Notes under the pieces: generated by a model | Told to the model about the DNA's origin: nothing | The model's database searches: none | The model's input: only the letters and a program-made list of their open reading frames with translations | Made by a program: the position numbers and the translations under genes | DNA from: DATGYC01 sp035298385 | GTDB lineage: Bacteria; Bacillota; Sulfobacillia; Symbiobacteriales; Symbiobacteriaceae | Direction: 5' to 3' | Length of the DNA: 7,848 nucleotides | Assembly: GCA_035298385.1 (NCBI GenBank) | Contig: DATGYC010000318.1 | Coordinates: 1-7,848 of the forward strand | In this document: positions 1-5,423 of the stretch, one piece after another | Position numbering within the stretch: the first letter of the stretch is position 1 | Layout: each line of letters begins with the position of its first letter

Positions 1-348
1 GATGGCAAGAAGTTGGCCTTCTTCACGATGCCGCAGATCGATCTCCTCATTAAGAATGTCCTGGCGACCAACCCCGAGGGGTTTACCTATCAGTGGGGCT
101 TCCATGCGGGTGAGCGGGTCCACGTTCTCTTCGCACGCTGGACGGAGGAGCTGGCTGTTGGTGTGGCCATTCCGGAGGGCGTTGGCGACGCCGTACTCTC
201 GCATCTCTTGGGTACGACCGAGATCTTCCTGACCACACATCCCGTGCAGGAGGCGCTGGCCGGCCAAGTGACGGCGGAGGCGGTCGAGTCGATCGTCTAC
301 GGCAACACGGTCCGGCTGCCGGAGATCAAATTCAGCCCGGAGGCGTAG
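1..348 (+). CDS. Hypothetical protein, C-terminal part (5' end outside window)
   Basis: The reading frame is open from the first base (DGKKLAFFTMPQ...) to a TAG, so at least 115 residues are present and the gene probably begins upstream of the window. An in-frame ATG at base 28 has no Shine-Dalgarno sequence before it, and the in-frame TTG at 13 is no better supported, so I do not assign a start. The visible part is a mixed soluble sequence with no membrane segment, no cysteines and no metal-binding motif; it contains a tract reading ELAVGVAIPEGVGD and a C-terminal half rich in Val, Glu and Thr. I do not recognise the family. It ends 5 nt before the M29-like gene, and that gene's GGAGG (339-343) lies inside the last codons here, so the two are very likely co-transcribed and translationally coupled. 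Confidence 0.6.
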   Translation, partial: DGKKLAFFTMPQIDLLIKNVLATNPEGFTYQWGFHAGERVHVLFARWTEELAVGVAIPEGVGDAVLSHLLGTTEIFLTTHPVQEALAGQVTAEAVESIVYGNTVRLPEIKFSPEA

Positions 349-353
349 AGGCA

Positions 354-1319
354 ATGGACTGGAGAGCGAGACTTTGGCAGGAGGGCCTTGGGCTGCAGGC
401 GGGGGAGGAGGCCCTCCTCCTGGTCGATCAAGGCCTCGCCGACCTGGGTGCAGACCTGGAGCGGGAGGGGCGGGCGTTGGGCGCCCGCGCCGCCCTGATC
501 GTCGTGGCGGAGCCAGGAGGGCGCCCCCCGGCCCAGCTTGAGGGGCTGGCCGGGAAGGCCGACCTGATTCTCAGCCTCTACAGCCGGTTTGAGCTTGCCC
601 ACGCGGACCCGGTGATGGCCCTGATCGCCACCCACCGACGGGGACGGTGGGCCTACGGTGCAGGCCTGAGCGAGCCTGTGCTGGCGGCCGCCTTCGCCCG
701 CCCTCTGGCGCCCGTGGCGGCGGCCGCTGCCTGGTGGGGCGCCCAGCTCCGGCGGGCGAGTGAGGTGCGCGTGACCGGACCGGCAGGGACCGACCTGCGC
801 CTCCGACGGGAGGGCGCCCCCGTCCTGGTGGAGACCGGCGCTTGGGGGCTGCGTGGAAAGCGGGACCAGGGAGAGGCCAAACCTCTCCCCCGCCTAGCCG
901 TGACCAACCTGCCGGGCGGCGAGGCCTACTTCGCCCCGGAGCCGGGCTCGCCGGAGGGGTGGCTGGTCGCCGATGGCGCCCTGGGCGATATCCCGCTGGC
1001 GGCGCCGGTGCATCTTTGCTTCAAAGCGGGCACACTGGTGCAGTGGAGCGGTGACCCGGGCGCCCTCGCCGTTCTGGCAGAGCGCTTCGCCCCGTACGGC
1101 GGGCTGGCGCAAGCCCGTCTGTGTGAGTTTGGCGTCGGGGCCAATCCGTACCTGAAGCCATCCGGGCACGCTGCCTTGGACGAGAAGCGCTTCGGTACGG
1201 CCCACCTAGCCCTGACCGATCCCTCTGGCCGTCTCCACTACGACGCGGTTATTGAGGAAGCCCGGGTTCAGGTGGATCAGAAGGGACTGTCGTACTCCTT
1301 CCACGATTACGACTTATAG
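354..1319 (+). CDS. M29 aminopeptidase-like metalloprotein (short form)
   Basis: This 321-residue protein carries in order the metal-site blocks of the thermophilic aminopeptidase (peptidase M29, AmpS/aminopeptidase T) superfamily: NLPGGE (Glu190), CEFGVGANP (Glu258), DEKRFGTAH (His284) and LHYD (His295 and Asp297). In the family, equivalent Glu, Glu, His, His and Asp residues hold a two-metal centre that removes N-terminal residues from peptides; the same fold also includes 2,5-dihydroxypyridine dioxygenases, so a peptidase role is not certain. It is shorter than classical M29 enzymes (about 400 residues), with a reduced N-terminal half rich in Ala and a gap of only 11 residues between the two histidines. 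The Tyr that normally follows the first His by seven residues is Ser291 here. No signal peptide is seen, so it is probably cytoplasmic. The ATG at 354 has a GGAGG ten bases upstream. The fold assignment is good, the substrate unknown. Confidence 0.75.
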   Translation: MDWRARLWQEGLGLQAGEEALLLVDQGLADLGADLEREGRALGARAALIVVAEPGGRPPAQLEGLAGKADLILSLYSRFELAHADPVMALIATHRRGRWAYGAGLSEPVLAAAFARPLAPVAAAAAWWGAQLRRASEVRVTGPAGTDLRLRREGAPVLVETGAWGLRGKRDQGEAKPLPRLAVTNLPGGEAYFAPEPGSPEGWLVADGALGDIPLAAPVHLCFKAGTLVQWSGDPGALAVLAERFAPYGGLAQARLCEFGVGANPYLKPSGHAALDEKRFGTAHLALTDPSGRLHYDAVIEEARVQVDQKGLSYSFHDYDL

Positions 1320-1337
1320 GTAGGAACATATCCCCAT

Positions 1338-1378
1338 GGGGGCGCCCCTCGTCCCACTGAGTGGTTAAGGGAGCCCCC
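1338..1378. repeat. Imperfect GC-rich inverted repeat upstream of the peroxiredoxin gene
   Basis: The arm at 1338-1347 pairs with 1369-1378 at nine of ten positions (one G/A mismatch), and an inner CCAC/GTGG stem with a TGA loop sits at 1354-1364. The whole lies in the 88-nt gap between the M29-like and peroxiredoxin genes. No T-run follows, so it is not a classical terminator of the upstream gene. It could be a leader structure or a protein-binding site, and I see no convincing -35/-10 pair in the gap. Confidence 0.4.
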
Positions 1379-1407
1379 CGGCCCCGGTATTCTGAGGAGG
1401 GATTCGC

Positions 1408-1947
1408 ATGCGTTTCGTAGGGAAGAAGGCCCCGGACTTCTCGATGGTCACGACTAAGAATCTGGAGACGCTCGACCAGCGTGCCACCCTGGCCGACTAT
1501 GCTGGCAAGTGGCTTTGCCTCTACTTCTACCCGCTCGACTTCACCTTCGTCTGCCCGACGGAGATTACTGCGGTGGACGAGCGCTACCAGGAGTTCCTGG
1601 ATATGGACTGCGAGGTCCTGGGCGTCTCGATCGACTCGATCCACTCCCACCGGGCCTGGATCCGCACCAGCAAGGAGAACGGCGGCCTGGGCCCGATCAA
1701 GCACCCGCTCGCCTCCGACATCACCAAGGAGGTCGCCAGCAACTACGGCGTCCTGCTGGAGGATGAAGGCATCGCCCTGCGTGGCCTCTTCCTGATCGAC
1801 CCGGAGGGGACGGTCCGGTACCAGGTCGTCCATGACAACAACATCGGCCGTAACGTCGATGAGATTCTCCGGGTGCTTGAGGCCCTCCAGGCTGGTGGCC
1901 TCTGCGCTGCCAACTGGAAGCCGGGCCAGGCACTCCTGCAGGGCTAA
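1408..1947 (+). CDS. Typical 2-Cys peroxiredoxin (AhpC/TSA family)
   Basis: A 179-residue thiol peroxidase that reduces hydrogen peroxide, organic hydroperoxides or peroxynitrite in the cytoplasm. The peroxidatic site reads PLDFTFVCPTEI, giving Cys49 with Thr46 in the family's T-x-x-C motif, and Arg125 in ALRGLFLIDPEG is the conserved active-site arginine. The resolving cysteine is Cys166 in LCAANWKPG, where the family usually has VCPANWKPG. The protein ends 13 residues after this cysteine, without the YF-type extension linked to overoxidation sensitivity in eukaryotic members, so it should be of the robust type. The ATG at 1408 follows an excellent GAGGAGGG (1394-1401). The next gene, a CxxC thioredoxin-like protein, starts 13 nt after the stop and may act with it. 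No AhpF or OxyR-like gene is seen in the window, so the reductant and regulator are not shown. The family assignment is secure. Confidence 0.95.
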   Translation: MRFVGKKAPDFSMVTTKNLETLDQRATLADYAGKWLCLYFYPLDFTFVCPTEITAVDERYQEFLDMDCEVLGVSIDSIHSHRAWIRTSKENGGLGPIKHPLASDITKEVASNYGVLLEDEGIALRGLFLIDPEGTVRYQVVHDNNIGRNVDEILRVLEALQAGGLCAANWKPGQALLQG

Positions 1948-1960
1948 GGGGGCAACCGCA

Positions 1961-2407
1961 ATGCCGATGCGCCTTGGCAGCCCCATGCCGGCCTTGACCG
2001 GTGGTACGGAGTCCTACAACGCTCCCGTTGACGCCGCTGCCCTCCAGGGCAAGCCGGTCCTGGTACACTTCTGGGCGGTCTCCTGCCACATCTGCCATGA
2101 GGTCATGCCCGAACTGATCGCCCAGCGCGACAAGTGGGCGGCGCAGGGCCTTCAGGTGGTCGGCATCCATATGCCGAAGGAGCAGGGCGATCTGGACCAG
2201 GCGAAGGTCCAGGCGGACATCGCCCAGTACGGGATCGACCATCCGGTCCTGGTGGACAACCAGCACGCCATCACGGAGGCGTTCCAGAACCAGTTCGTCC
2301 CGGCCTTCTTCCTCTTTGGCAAGGACGGGAACCTCTTCTTCCGGGCGGCAGGCGACAAGGGCCTGGCCAACCTGGGACCGAAGCTGGAAGCGCTCTTCGG
2401 GGCTTAA
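1961..2407 (+). CDS. Thioredoxin-like / TlpA-type redox protein
   Basis: A 148-residue thioredoxin-fold protein starting MPMRLGSPMP. The redox centre is VHFWAVSCHIC (Cys42 and Cys45, motif CHIC), placed after a strand as in TlpA/ResA and redoxin proteins, and the cis-proline appears in the FVPAFFLF segment. The insert between them (IHMPKEQGDLDQ) is typical of TlpA-like rather than classical thioredoxins. There is no signal peptide or membrane anchor, unlike most TlpA/ResA proteins, so it should work in the cytoplasm. I chose the ATG at 1961 because AAGGGGG (1946-1952) lies eight bases upstream and the fold begins there; the frame stays open further upstream, but that part overlaps the peroxiredoxin gene. 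The short gap to the peroxiredoxin gene indicates one operon, and reduction of that enzyme or of its targets is a reasonable but untested role. Confidence 0.88.
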   Translation: MPMRLGSPMPALTGGTESYNAPVDAAALQGKPVLVHFWAVSCHICHEVMPELIAQRDKWAAQGLQVVGIHMPKEQGDLDQAKVQADIAQYGIDHPVLVDNQHAITEAFQNQFVPAFFLFGKDGNLFFRAAGDKGLANLGPKLEALFGA

Positions 2408-2411
2408 TTAG

Positions 2412-2431
2412 AGGCGCCCCTTGGGGCGTTT
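2412..2431 (+). terminator. Weak hairpin after the thioredoxin-like gene
   Basis: An eight-base-pair stem (five strong pairs plus two G-T pairs and one A-T) closes a CTTG loop just after the stop codon and is followed by a broken pyrimidine tract (TTTCTTCC). It could end some transcripts ahead of the stronger terminator at 2451-2490. Confidence 0.4.
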
Positions 2432-2450
2432 CTTCCTCCAGGGCTATCGA

Positions 2451-2490
2451 AAAAGGACCCGCTCAGCCATTGGGCTGGGCGGGTCCTTTT
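2451..2490. terminator. Strong bidirectional intrinsic terminator
   Basis: Two 18-base arms, AAAAGGACCCGCTCAGCC and its partner, pair at 17 Watson-Crick positions plus one T-G pair around an ATTG loop. The outer A-tract and T-tract give a U-run on either strand. It sits between convergent genes: downstream of the thioredoxin-like gene on the plus strand and 5 nt past the stop of the Cys/Met-rich gene on the minus strand. Confidence 0.9.
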
Positions 2491-2495
2491 GTTGA

Positions 2496-3416
2496 CTACT
2501 TTGGCCAGAGTCTCTTGCCGGAGCCATCGCCGTCGTGCTGGTCGTCATCATTGCGGTCGCCAGTGGCGCCGGCGCCCTTGCCCATCCAGTTGCCCATCTT
2601 GCCGCCGCTCATGTCATGGGTGCCCATGCCAGGGCCCATCTCCATGCCGGGGGTCATGCCCGGAGTCATACCGGTGCCAGGGCGGTGGCCCATGGGACGC
2701 TTGCCGCCGCCTGCACCACCGCTGGCGTCCATCCCACCGGTGCCGTCGGCGCCCTTGCCGAGCCAGTTGCCCCACTTACTGCCGCCGTCCATGCCCATGC
2801 TAGGATCAGCGCCAGCCTCCTTGCGGAACCAGTCGCCCATGTGGCCCATCCAGTTGCCGAGTGGATTCGGCTTCTCGATCTCCTTGCCGCCGCCGAGTTC
2901 GATCTCGGTCTCGCGCATCAGGTTGGTCAGCCAGGGCGCCCCGTGGGGGGGCTTCTTGTGGGGCGGCATAGGGTGGGGCATGTGGTAGTGGTGCTCCTTG
3001 TGCGGCATCGGCATCGCACAGGGATTCTGCATGTACCAACCATGATGGTATCCCGTCCGGTCGCTCATGCCGGCCGAGCACGAGCCAGAGAGACCCGAGC
3101 TATCGTCATAGCAGTGGTGCATGGGATAGATCTCTGGCTCACAGCAGAAGGGACCAGGCACCCGATAGTTGGGGATCATCATCTTCGGGCGGCAGGGACC
3201 CGGCAACCGCGGAAACGGCGGGAATGGGCAGGGAGCGCAGCCCTGCGGCATGCAGATCTCAACCGGGCAGGGCTGCGGAAATGGCGGTATGGGACACAGC
3301 CCGTAGATCGGCATGATCGGCGACGTGAAACAAGGCACGCAGCCGTGCCCCTTATGGCGCCGCTTCTTATGCGGGGCGCAGCACTCATCGTGCATTCGTA
3401 CACACACCTTCCTCAT
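2496..3416 (-). CDS. Cys/His/Pro- and Gly/Met-rich low-complexity protein, spore-coat-like
   Basis: A 306-residue protein that I do not recognise by family. Residues 1-133 contain all 16 cysteines (5, 12, 13, 26, 29, 41, 50, 55, 60, 63, 75, 91, 92, 102, 113, 133), set among Pro, Phe, His and Met with C-P and P-C-x-P patterns. Residues 135-158 are Met/Pro/His-rich. A more ordinary charged stretch (LMRETEIELGGG) covers about 163-180. The remainder is Gly/Met-rich with GNWMGH (187-192), GNWLGKGA (216-223) and GNWMGKGA (275-282), a Met-Pro-Gly tract at 247-265, and an acidic tail ending KRLWPK. There is no signal peptide or membrane segment. I chose the ATG at 3416 because GGAG (3428-3425) lies eight bases upstream; an in-frame GTG at 3425 overlaps that site. 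The composition recalls CotD-like spore-coat proteins, and metal binding or disulfide cross-linking is also possible. The function is inference, but the coding strand is well supported. Confidence 0.75.
   Translation of the reverse strand: MRKVCVRMHDECCAPHKKRRHKGHGCVPCFTSPIMPIYGLCPIPPFPQPCPVEICMPQGCAPCPFPPFPRLPGPCRPKMMIPNYRVPGPFCCEPEIYPMHHCYDDSSGLSGSCSAGMSDRTGYHHGWYMQNPCAMPMPHKEHHYHMPHPMPPHKKPPHGAPWLTNLMRETEIELGGGKEIEKPNPLGNWMGHMGDWFRKEAGADPSMGMDGGSKWGNWLGKGADGTGGMDASGGAGGGKRPMGHRPGTGMTPGMTPGMEMGPGMGTHDMSGGKMGNWMGKGAGATGDRNDDDQHDGDGSGKRLWPK
2559..2612 (-). repeat. Protein-level repeat copy B (residues 269-286)
   Basis: Encodes MSGGKMGNWMGKGAGATG. It aligns, with a one-residue gap, to residues 209-227 of the same protein (positions 2736-2792). 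The DNA is also visibly similar over the GNW core, which suggests an internal duplication. Confidence 0.65.
2622..2678 (-). repeat. Met-Pro-Gly tandem tract (residues 247-265)
   Basis: Encodes GTGMTPGMTPGMEMGPGMG, a short tandem array of GM-x-PG units. The underlying DNA repeats the same 12-base pattern imperfectly, so the tract probably varies in length between strains. Confidence 0.6.
2736..2792 (-). repeat. Protein-level repeat copy A (residues 209-227)
   Basis: Encodes MDGGSKWGNWLGKGADGTG, matching copy B sixty residues later. A further partial relative, GNWMGHMGDWF, lies at residues 187-197 (2826-2858), about 29 residues before this copy. Confidence 0.65.
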
Positions 3417-3424
3417 GAGACTCA

Positions 3425-3428
3425 CTCC
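3425..3428 (-). promoter_or_regulatory. Ribosome binding site deciding the start of the Cys/Met-rich gene
   Basis: GGAG on the minus strand is eight bases from the ATG at 3416. The in-frame GTG at 3425 uses the last G of this site and so has no usable ribosome binding site, which favours the ATG. Confidence 0.6.
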
Positions 3429-3489
3429 ATGTTATGTGAGCCTAGGGAAGGGTGCGTACCAAAGGGAACGGCTGAGCAGCCCCTTCCGT

Positions 3490-4272
3490 CTAACGATTCG
3501 GAGTACCTTCGCGTACGGTGTTCCGCAGCGTCCCGATCCCCGCGATGGTGATCGCCAGTTCATCGCCGGGATGCATCGCGCCGACGCCCTTCGGCGTGCC
3601 CGTCAGGATCAGATCGCCTGGCTCTAGGGTCATGATCCCGGAGAGGAAGCTGATCAGCTTGGGCACGTTATGAATCATCAGGGCGGTCGAGTCGTCCTGT
3701 CGGGTCTCGCCGTTGCAGGTCAAGGTGATCCGCAGATCGCTCGGGTCTACCTGGCTGGCCGGGGTGATCGCCGGGCCGCAGGGGCAGAAGGTATCGAACG
3801 ACTTCGCCCGGCCAAAGCCGAACGGGGCATCCGCCTTCTGGATATCTCGGTCAGAGATATCGCAGGCCGCTGTGTAGCCGAAGACGTAGTCGAGCGCCTC
3901 CGACTCTGTCACCCGCTTCGCCCGCCGGCCAATCACGACCGCGAGCTCCGCCTCCCAGTGGTTCTGGTGCTCTGGGTAGGGCAGTTCGATCGCCTCGTCC
4001 GGTCCGATCAGGGCGGAGGGGGCCTTCAGGAAGAACATCGGCTCGGTCGGGGCCTGATTCCCGAGCTCAGCGGCATGCTCCGCATAGTTTCGACCGATGC
4101 AGATCAGCTTGGAGGGCTGGACCGGGGCGAGGAGTCTCACCTCGCCGAAGGCAAAGCGGGCGCCGGTCGGCTGGCCGCCGGCCCAGGGCGCCCCGGAGAG
4201 AAGCTCCACCGCACCATCCGTCGAGGTGGCCCAGTCGATGCCGTTTGGATGAGCGACGCGCAGGTACTGCAT
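3490..4272 (-). CDS. Fumarylacetoacetate hydrolase (FAH) family protein
   Basis: A 260-residue enzyme of the FAH superfamily, which hydrolyses acylpyruvates or isomerises/decarboxylates hydroxymuconate-type diacids in aromatic and amino-acid breakdown. The core shows KLICIGRNYAEHAAELG (from residue 55), FFLKAPSALIGP, then the Mg2+/Mn2+ ligands Glu107 and Glu109 in HWEAELAVVIG and Asp138 in AACDISDRD, followed by GRAKSFDTFCPCGP and the C-terminal block DLILTGTPKGVG. Length and order match the short bacterial members (acylpyruvase/FAHD1-like), with a small N-terminal domain of about 50 residues. I chose the ATG at 4272 because AAAAGGGGG lies eight bases upstream and MQYLRVAH is a typical beginning; the frame continues 11 codons further without support. 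No other ring-cleavage pathway gene is adjacent, so the substrate cannot be read from context. The Cys/Met-rich gene follows 73 nt downstream on the same strand and may share its transcript. Confidence 0.92.
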   Translation of the reverse strand: MQYLRVAHPNGIDWATSTDGAVELLSGAPWAGGQPTGARFAFGEVRLLAPVQPSKLICIGRNYAEHAAELGNQAPTEPMFFLKAPSALIGPDEAIELPYPEHQNHWEAELAVVIGRRAKRVTESEALDYVFGYTAACDISDRDIQKADAPFGFGRAKSFDTFCPCGPAITPASQVDPSDLRITLTCNGETRQDDSTALMIHNVPKLISFLSGIMTLEPGDLILTGTPKGVGAMHPGDELAITIAGIGTLRNTVREGTPNR

Positions 4273-4309
4273 ACCGGAATCCCCCTTTTGCAAGCATAGA
4301 ACCACGAGG

Positions 4310-4387
4310 TGATCGACGCTTCCCTGCGGCGCTCAAATCGCTCTGTCCTCGGAAACCGTCGATCAGGCGAGAGTTCTACAGGAAGCG
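4310..4387. repeat. Overlapping inverted repeats in the divergent intergenic region
   Basis: TGATCGACG (4310-4318) and CGTCGATCA (4357-4365) form a perfect nine-base inverted repeat. CGCTTCCCTG (4317-4326) pairs with CAGGAAGCG (4379-4387) apart from one bulged base. The left arms overlap by two bases and the pairings cross, so in RNA they would exclude one another or form a pseudoknot. They lie between the divergent FAH and sugar-phosphate transferase genes and could be operator sites or a leader structure of the latter. A short repeat, CGAAT-AAA-ATTCG (4401-4413), follows; it contains the -10-like TAAAAT (4405-4410), for which I see no matching -35 box. Confidence 0.35.
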
Positions 4388-4430
4388 CCCCAGACCCTGT
4401 CGAATAAAATTCGCTGGTCGAAAAAAGGAA

Positions 4431-4438
4431 AAAGGAGG
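4431..4438 (+). promoter_or_regulatory. Ribosome binding site fixing a GTG start
   Basis: AAAGGAGG ends seven bases before the GTG at 4446. An ATG at 4439 directly abuts this site and is out of frame (it opens only a five-codon frame), so it cannot be the start. The upstream purine-rich tract (4421-4430) may help ribosome binding. Confidence 0.85.
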
Positions 4439-4445
4439 ATGGCCC

Positions 4446-5402
4446 GTGACGACTGATCTGGGACTCTTTATCGCCGGTCTTGGTGCCTTCCTTCTCGCCT
4501 ATCTTTTGACACCGCGGGCGGCCCGCCTGGCTGAACGGCTTGGCCTGGTGAAGTACCCCGGTGGCCGCCATCTCCACACCAAGCCGACGCCACTCTTGGG
4601 CGGCTTGGCCCTCTTTGCTGGCATCTACATCCCAGGGCTGATCGCTGCCCCTGATCTGGCCCTGGCGATCTGCCTCCCCCTGGCGATGATCTCTGGCTTG
4701 GTGGACGACTGGTGCAAGTGCAAGGGAGTGGATCTCCCCGCCCTGCCCAAGCTCGTCCTGCAGTTGCTACCGGCCTTCTCCTTCGTCCTGCTCGGGCATA
4801 CGATCTCCTATCTCTCCAACCCCTTCAACGGCGGGATGATCTGGCTTCCGCTCTGGCTGGACTGGGGGCTGACGATCGCGTGGCTCGTCGGCATGACGAA
4901 CGCCGTTAACTTCCTAGACGGAATGGACGGCCTGCTGGCCGGTATCACCTCCGTCGCCTCCTTCTCGCTGATGGTGATCGCCCTGATTAAGGATGCGCCC
5001 TTTACGGCCTCCTGGATGGTGGCGATCCTTGGCGCGTCCCTCGCCTTCCTGCGCTACAACTTCCCGCCCGCCAAGCTCTTCATGGGTGATACGGGCTCAA
5101 ACTTCCTCGGCTTCACCCTGGCGGCGCTTGCCGTCAGCGGCTACTTTAAGGCAGCTACCTTGGCTGGCCTGGTGGCACCGCTCCTGGCACTCTTCATCCC
5201 GCTCTTCAACGTGGTCTTCGTCATCCTGCGCCGGATGCGGCAGGGGCGCTCCTTCGTGGAGGCGCTGACGGTGGCAGATCTGGAGCACTCGTTCAACGTG
5301 CTGGGGCGCCGGACCGGATTTAACACGATGGAGACGGTCCTGGTCTTCATCCTGATGGGTATGTTGGTCTCGGCGGTCGGGGTGGCCTGGGCCGGGCGGT
5401 AA
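4446..5402 (+). CDS. Polyprenyl-phosphate sugar-1-phosphate transferase (WecA/TagO/MraY family)
   Basis: A 318-residue multispanning membrane enzyme expected to transfer a UDP-sugar phosphate (usually GlcNAc-1-phosphate) to undecaprenyl phosphate, the first step of teichoic acid or other surface glycopolymer synthesis. Family blocks seen are: the N-terminal membrane segment then KYPGGRHLHTKPTPLLGG; the Mg2+-binding pair Asp87-Asp88 (GLVDDW); NAVNFLDGMDGLLAG (Asn152, Asn155, Asp158, Asp161); and FMGDTGSNFLGF (Asp215). Hydrophobic stretches throughout fit the usual ten to eleven helices. The cytoplasmic histidine motif, HIHH or HLHH in well-known members, reads HSFN here (His281-Asn284, in DLEHSFNVLGRRTGF), so only the first His is kept. 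That may define a subfamily and makes the donor sugar uncertain. The start is GTG with AAAGGAGG upstream. The MBL-fold gene follows after 21 nt, probably in one operon. tagO-like naming would be premature. Confidence 0.9.
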   Translation: MTTDLGLFIAGLGAFLLAYLLTPRAARLAERLGLVKYPGGRHLHTKPTPLLGGLALFAGIYIPGLIAAPDLALAICLPLAMISGLVDDWCKCKGVDLPALPKLVLQLLPAFSFVLLGHTISYLSNPFNGGMIWLPLWLDWGLTIAWLVGMTNAVNFLDGMDGLLAGITSVASFSLMVIALIKDAPFTASWMVAILGASLAFLRYNFPPAKLFMGDTGSNFLGFTLAALAVSGYFKAATLAGLVAPLLALFIPLFNVVFVILRRMRQGRSFVEALTVADLEHSFNVLGRRTGFNTMETVLVFILMGMLVSAVGVAWAGR

Positions 5403-5423
5403 TCTTTAGGAGGAATCTTTGCG

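Noticed and set aside
1249..1986. Minus-strand 245-codon frame
   Set aside because: It is a shadow of the peroxiredoxin gene, whose family motifs are unmistakable on the plus strand.
3464..3486. Terminator between the FAH and Cys/Met-rich genes
   Set aside because: A GGCTG-AG-CAGCC hairpin is present, but its loop is only two bases and no T-run follows on the minus strand.
2535..3551. Plus-strand 338-codon Ala/His/Val-rich frame as a gene
   Set aside because: It has no ribosome binding site, overlaps the Cys/Met-rich gene throughout and the end of the FAH gene, and its composition is what antisense of Gly/Met/Pro-rich codons gives.
4401..4413. CGAAT-AAA-ATTCG as a LexA (SOS) box
   Set aside because: The Gram-positive box is CGAAC-N4-GTTCG; both the inner bases and the spacing differ.
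4439..4456. ATG at the ribosome binding site of the transferase gene as a regulatory mini-frame
   Set aside because: The ATG directly abuts GGAGG, leaving no spacer for initiation, and the five-codon frame is most simply chance.
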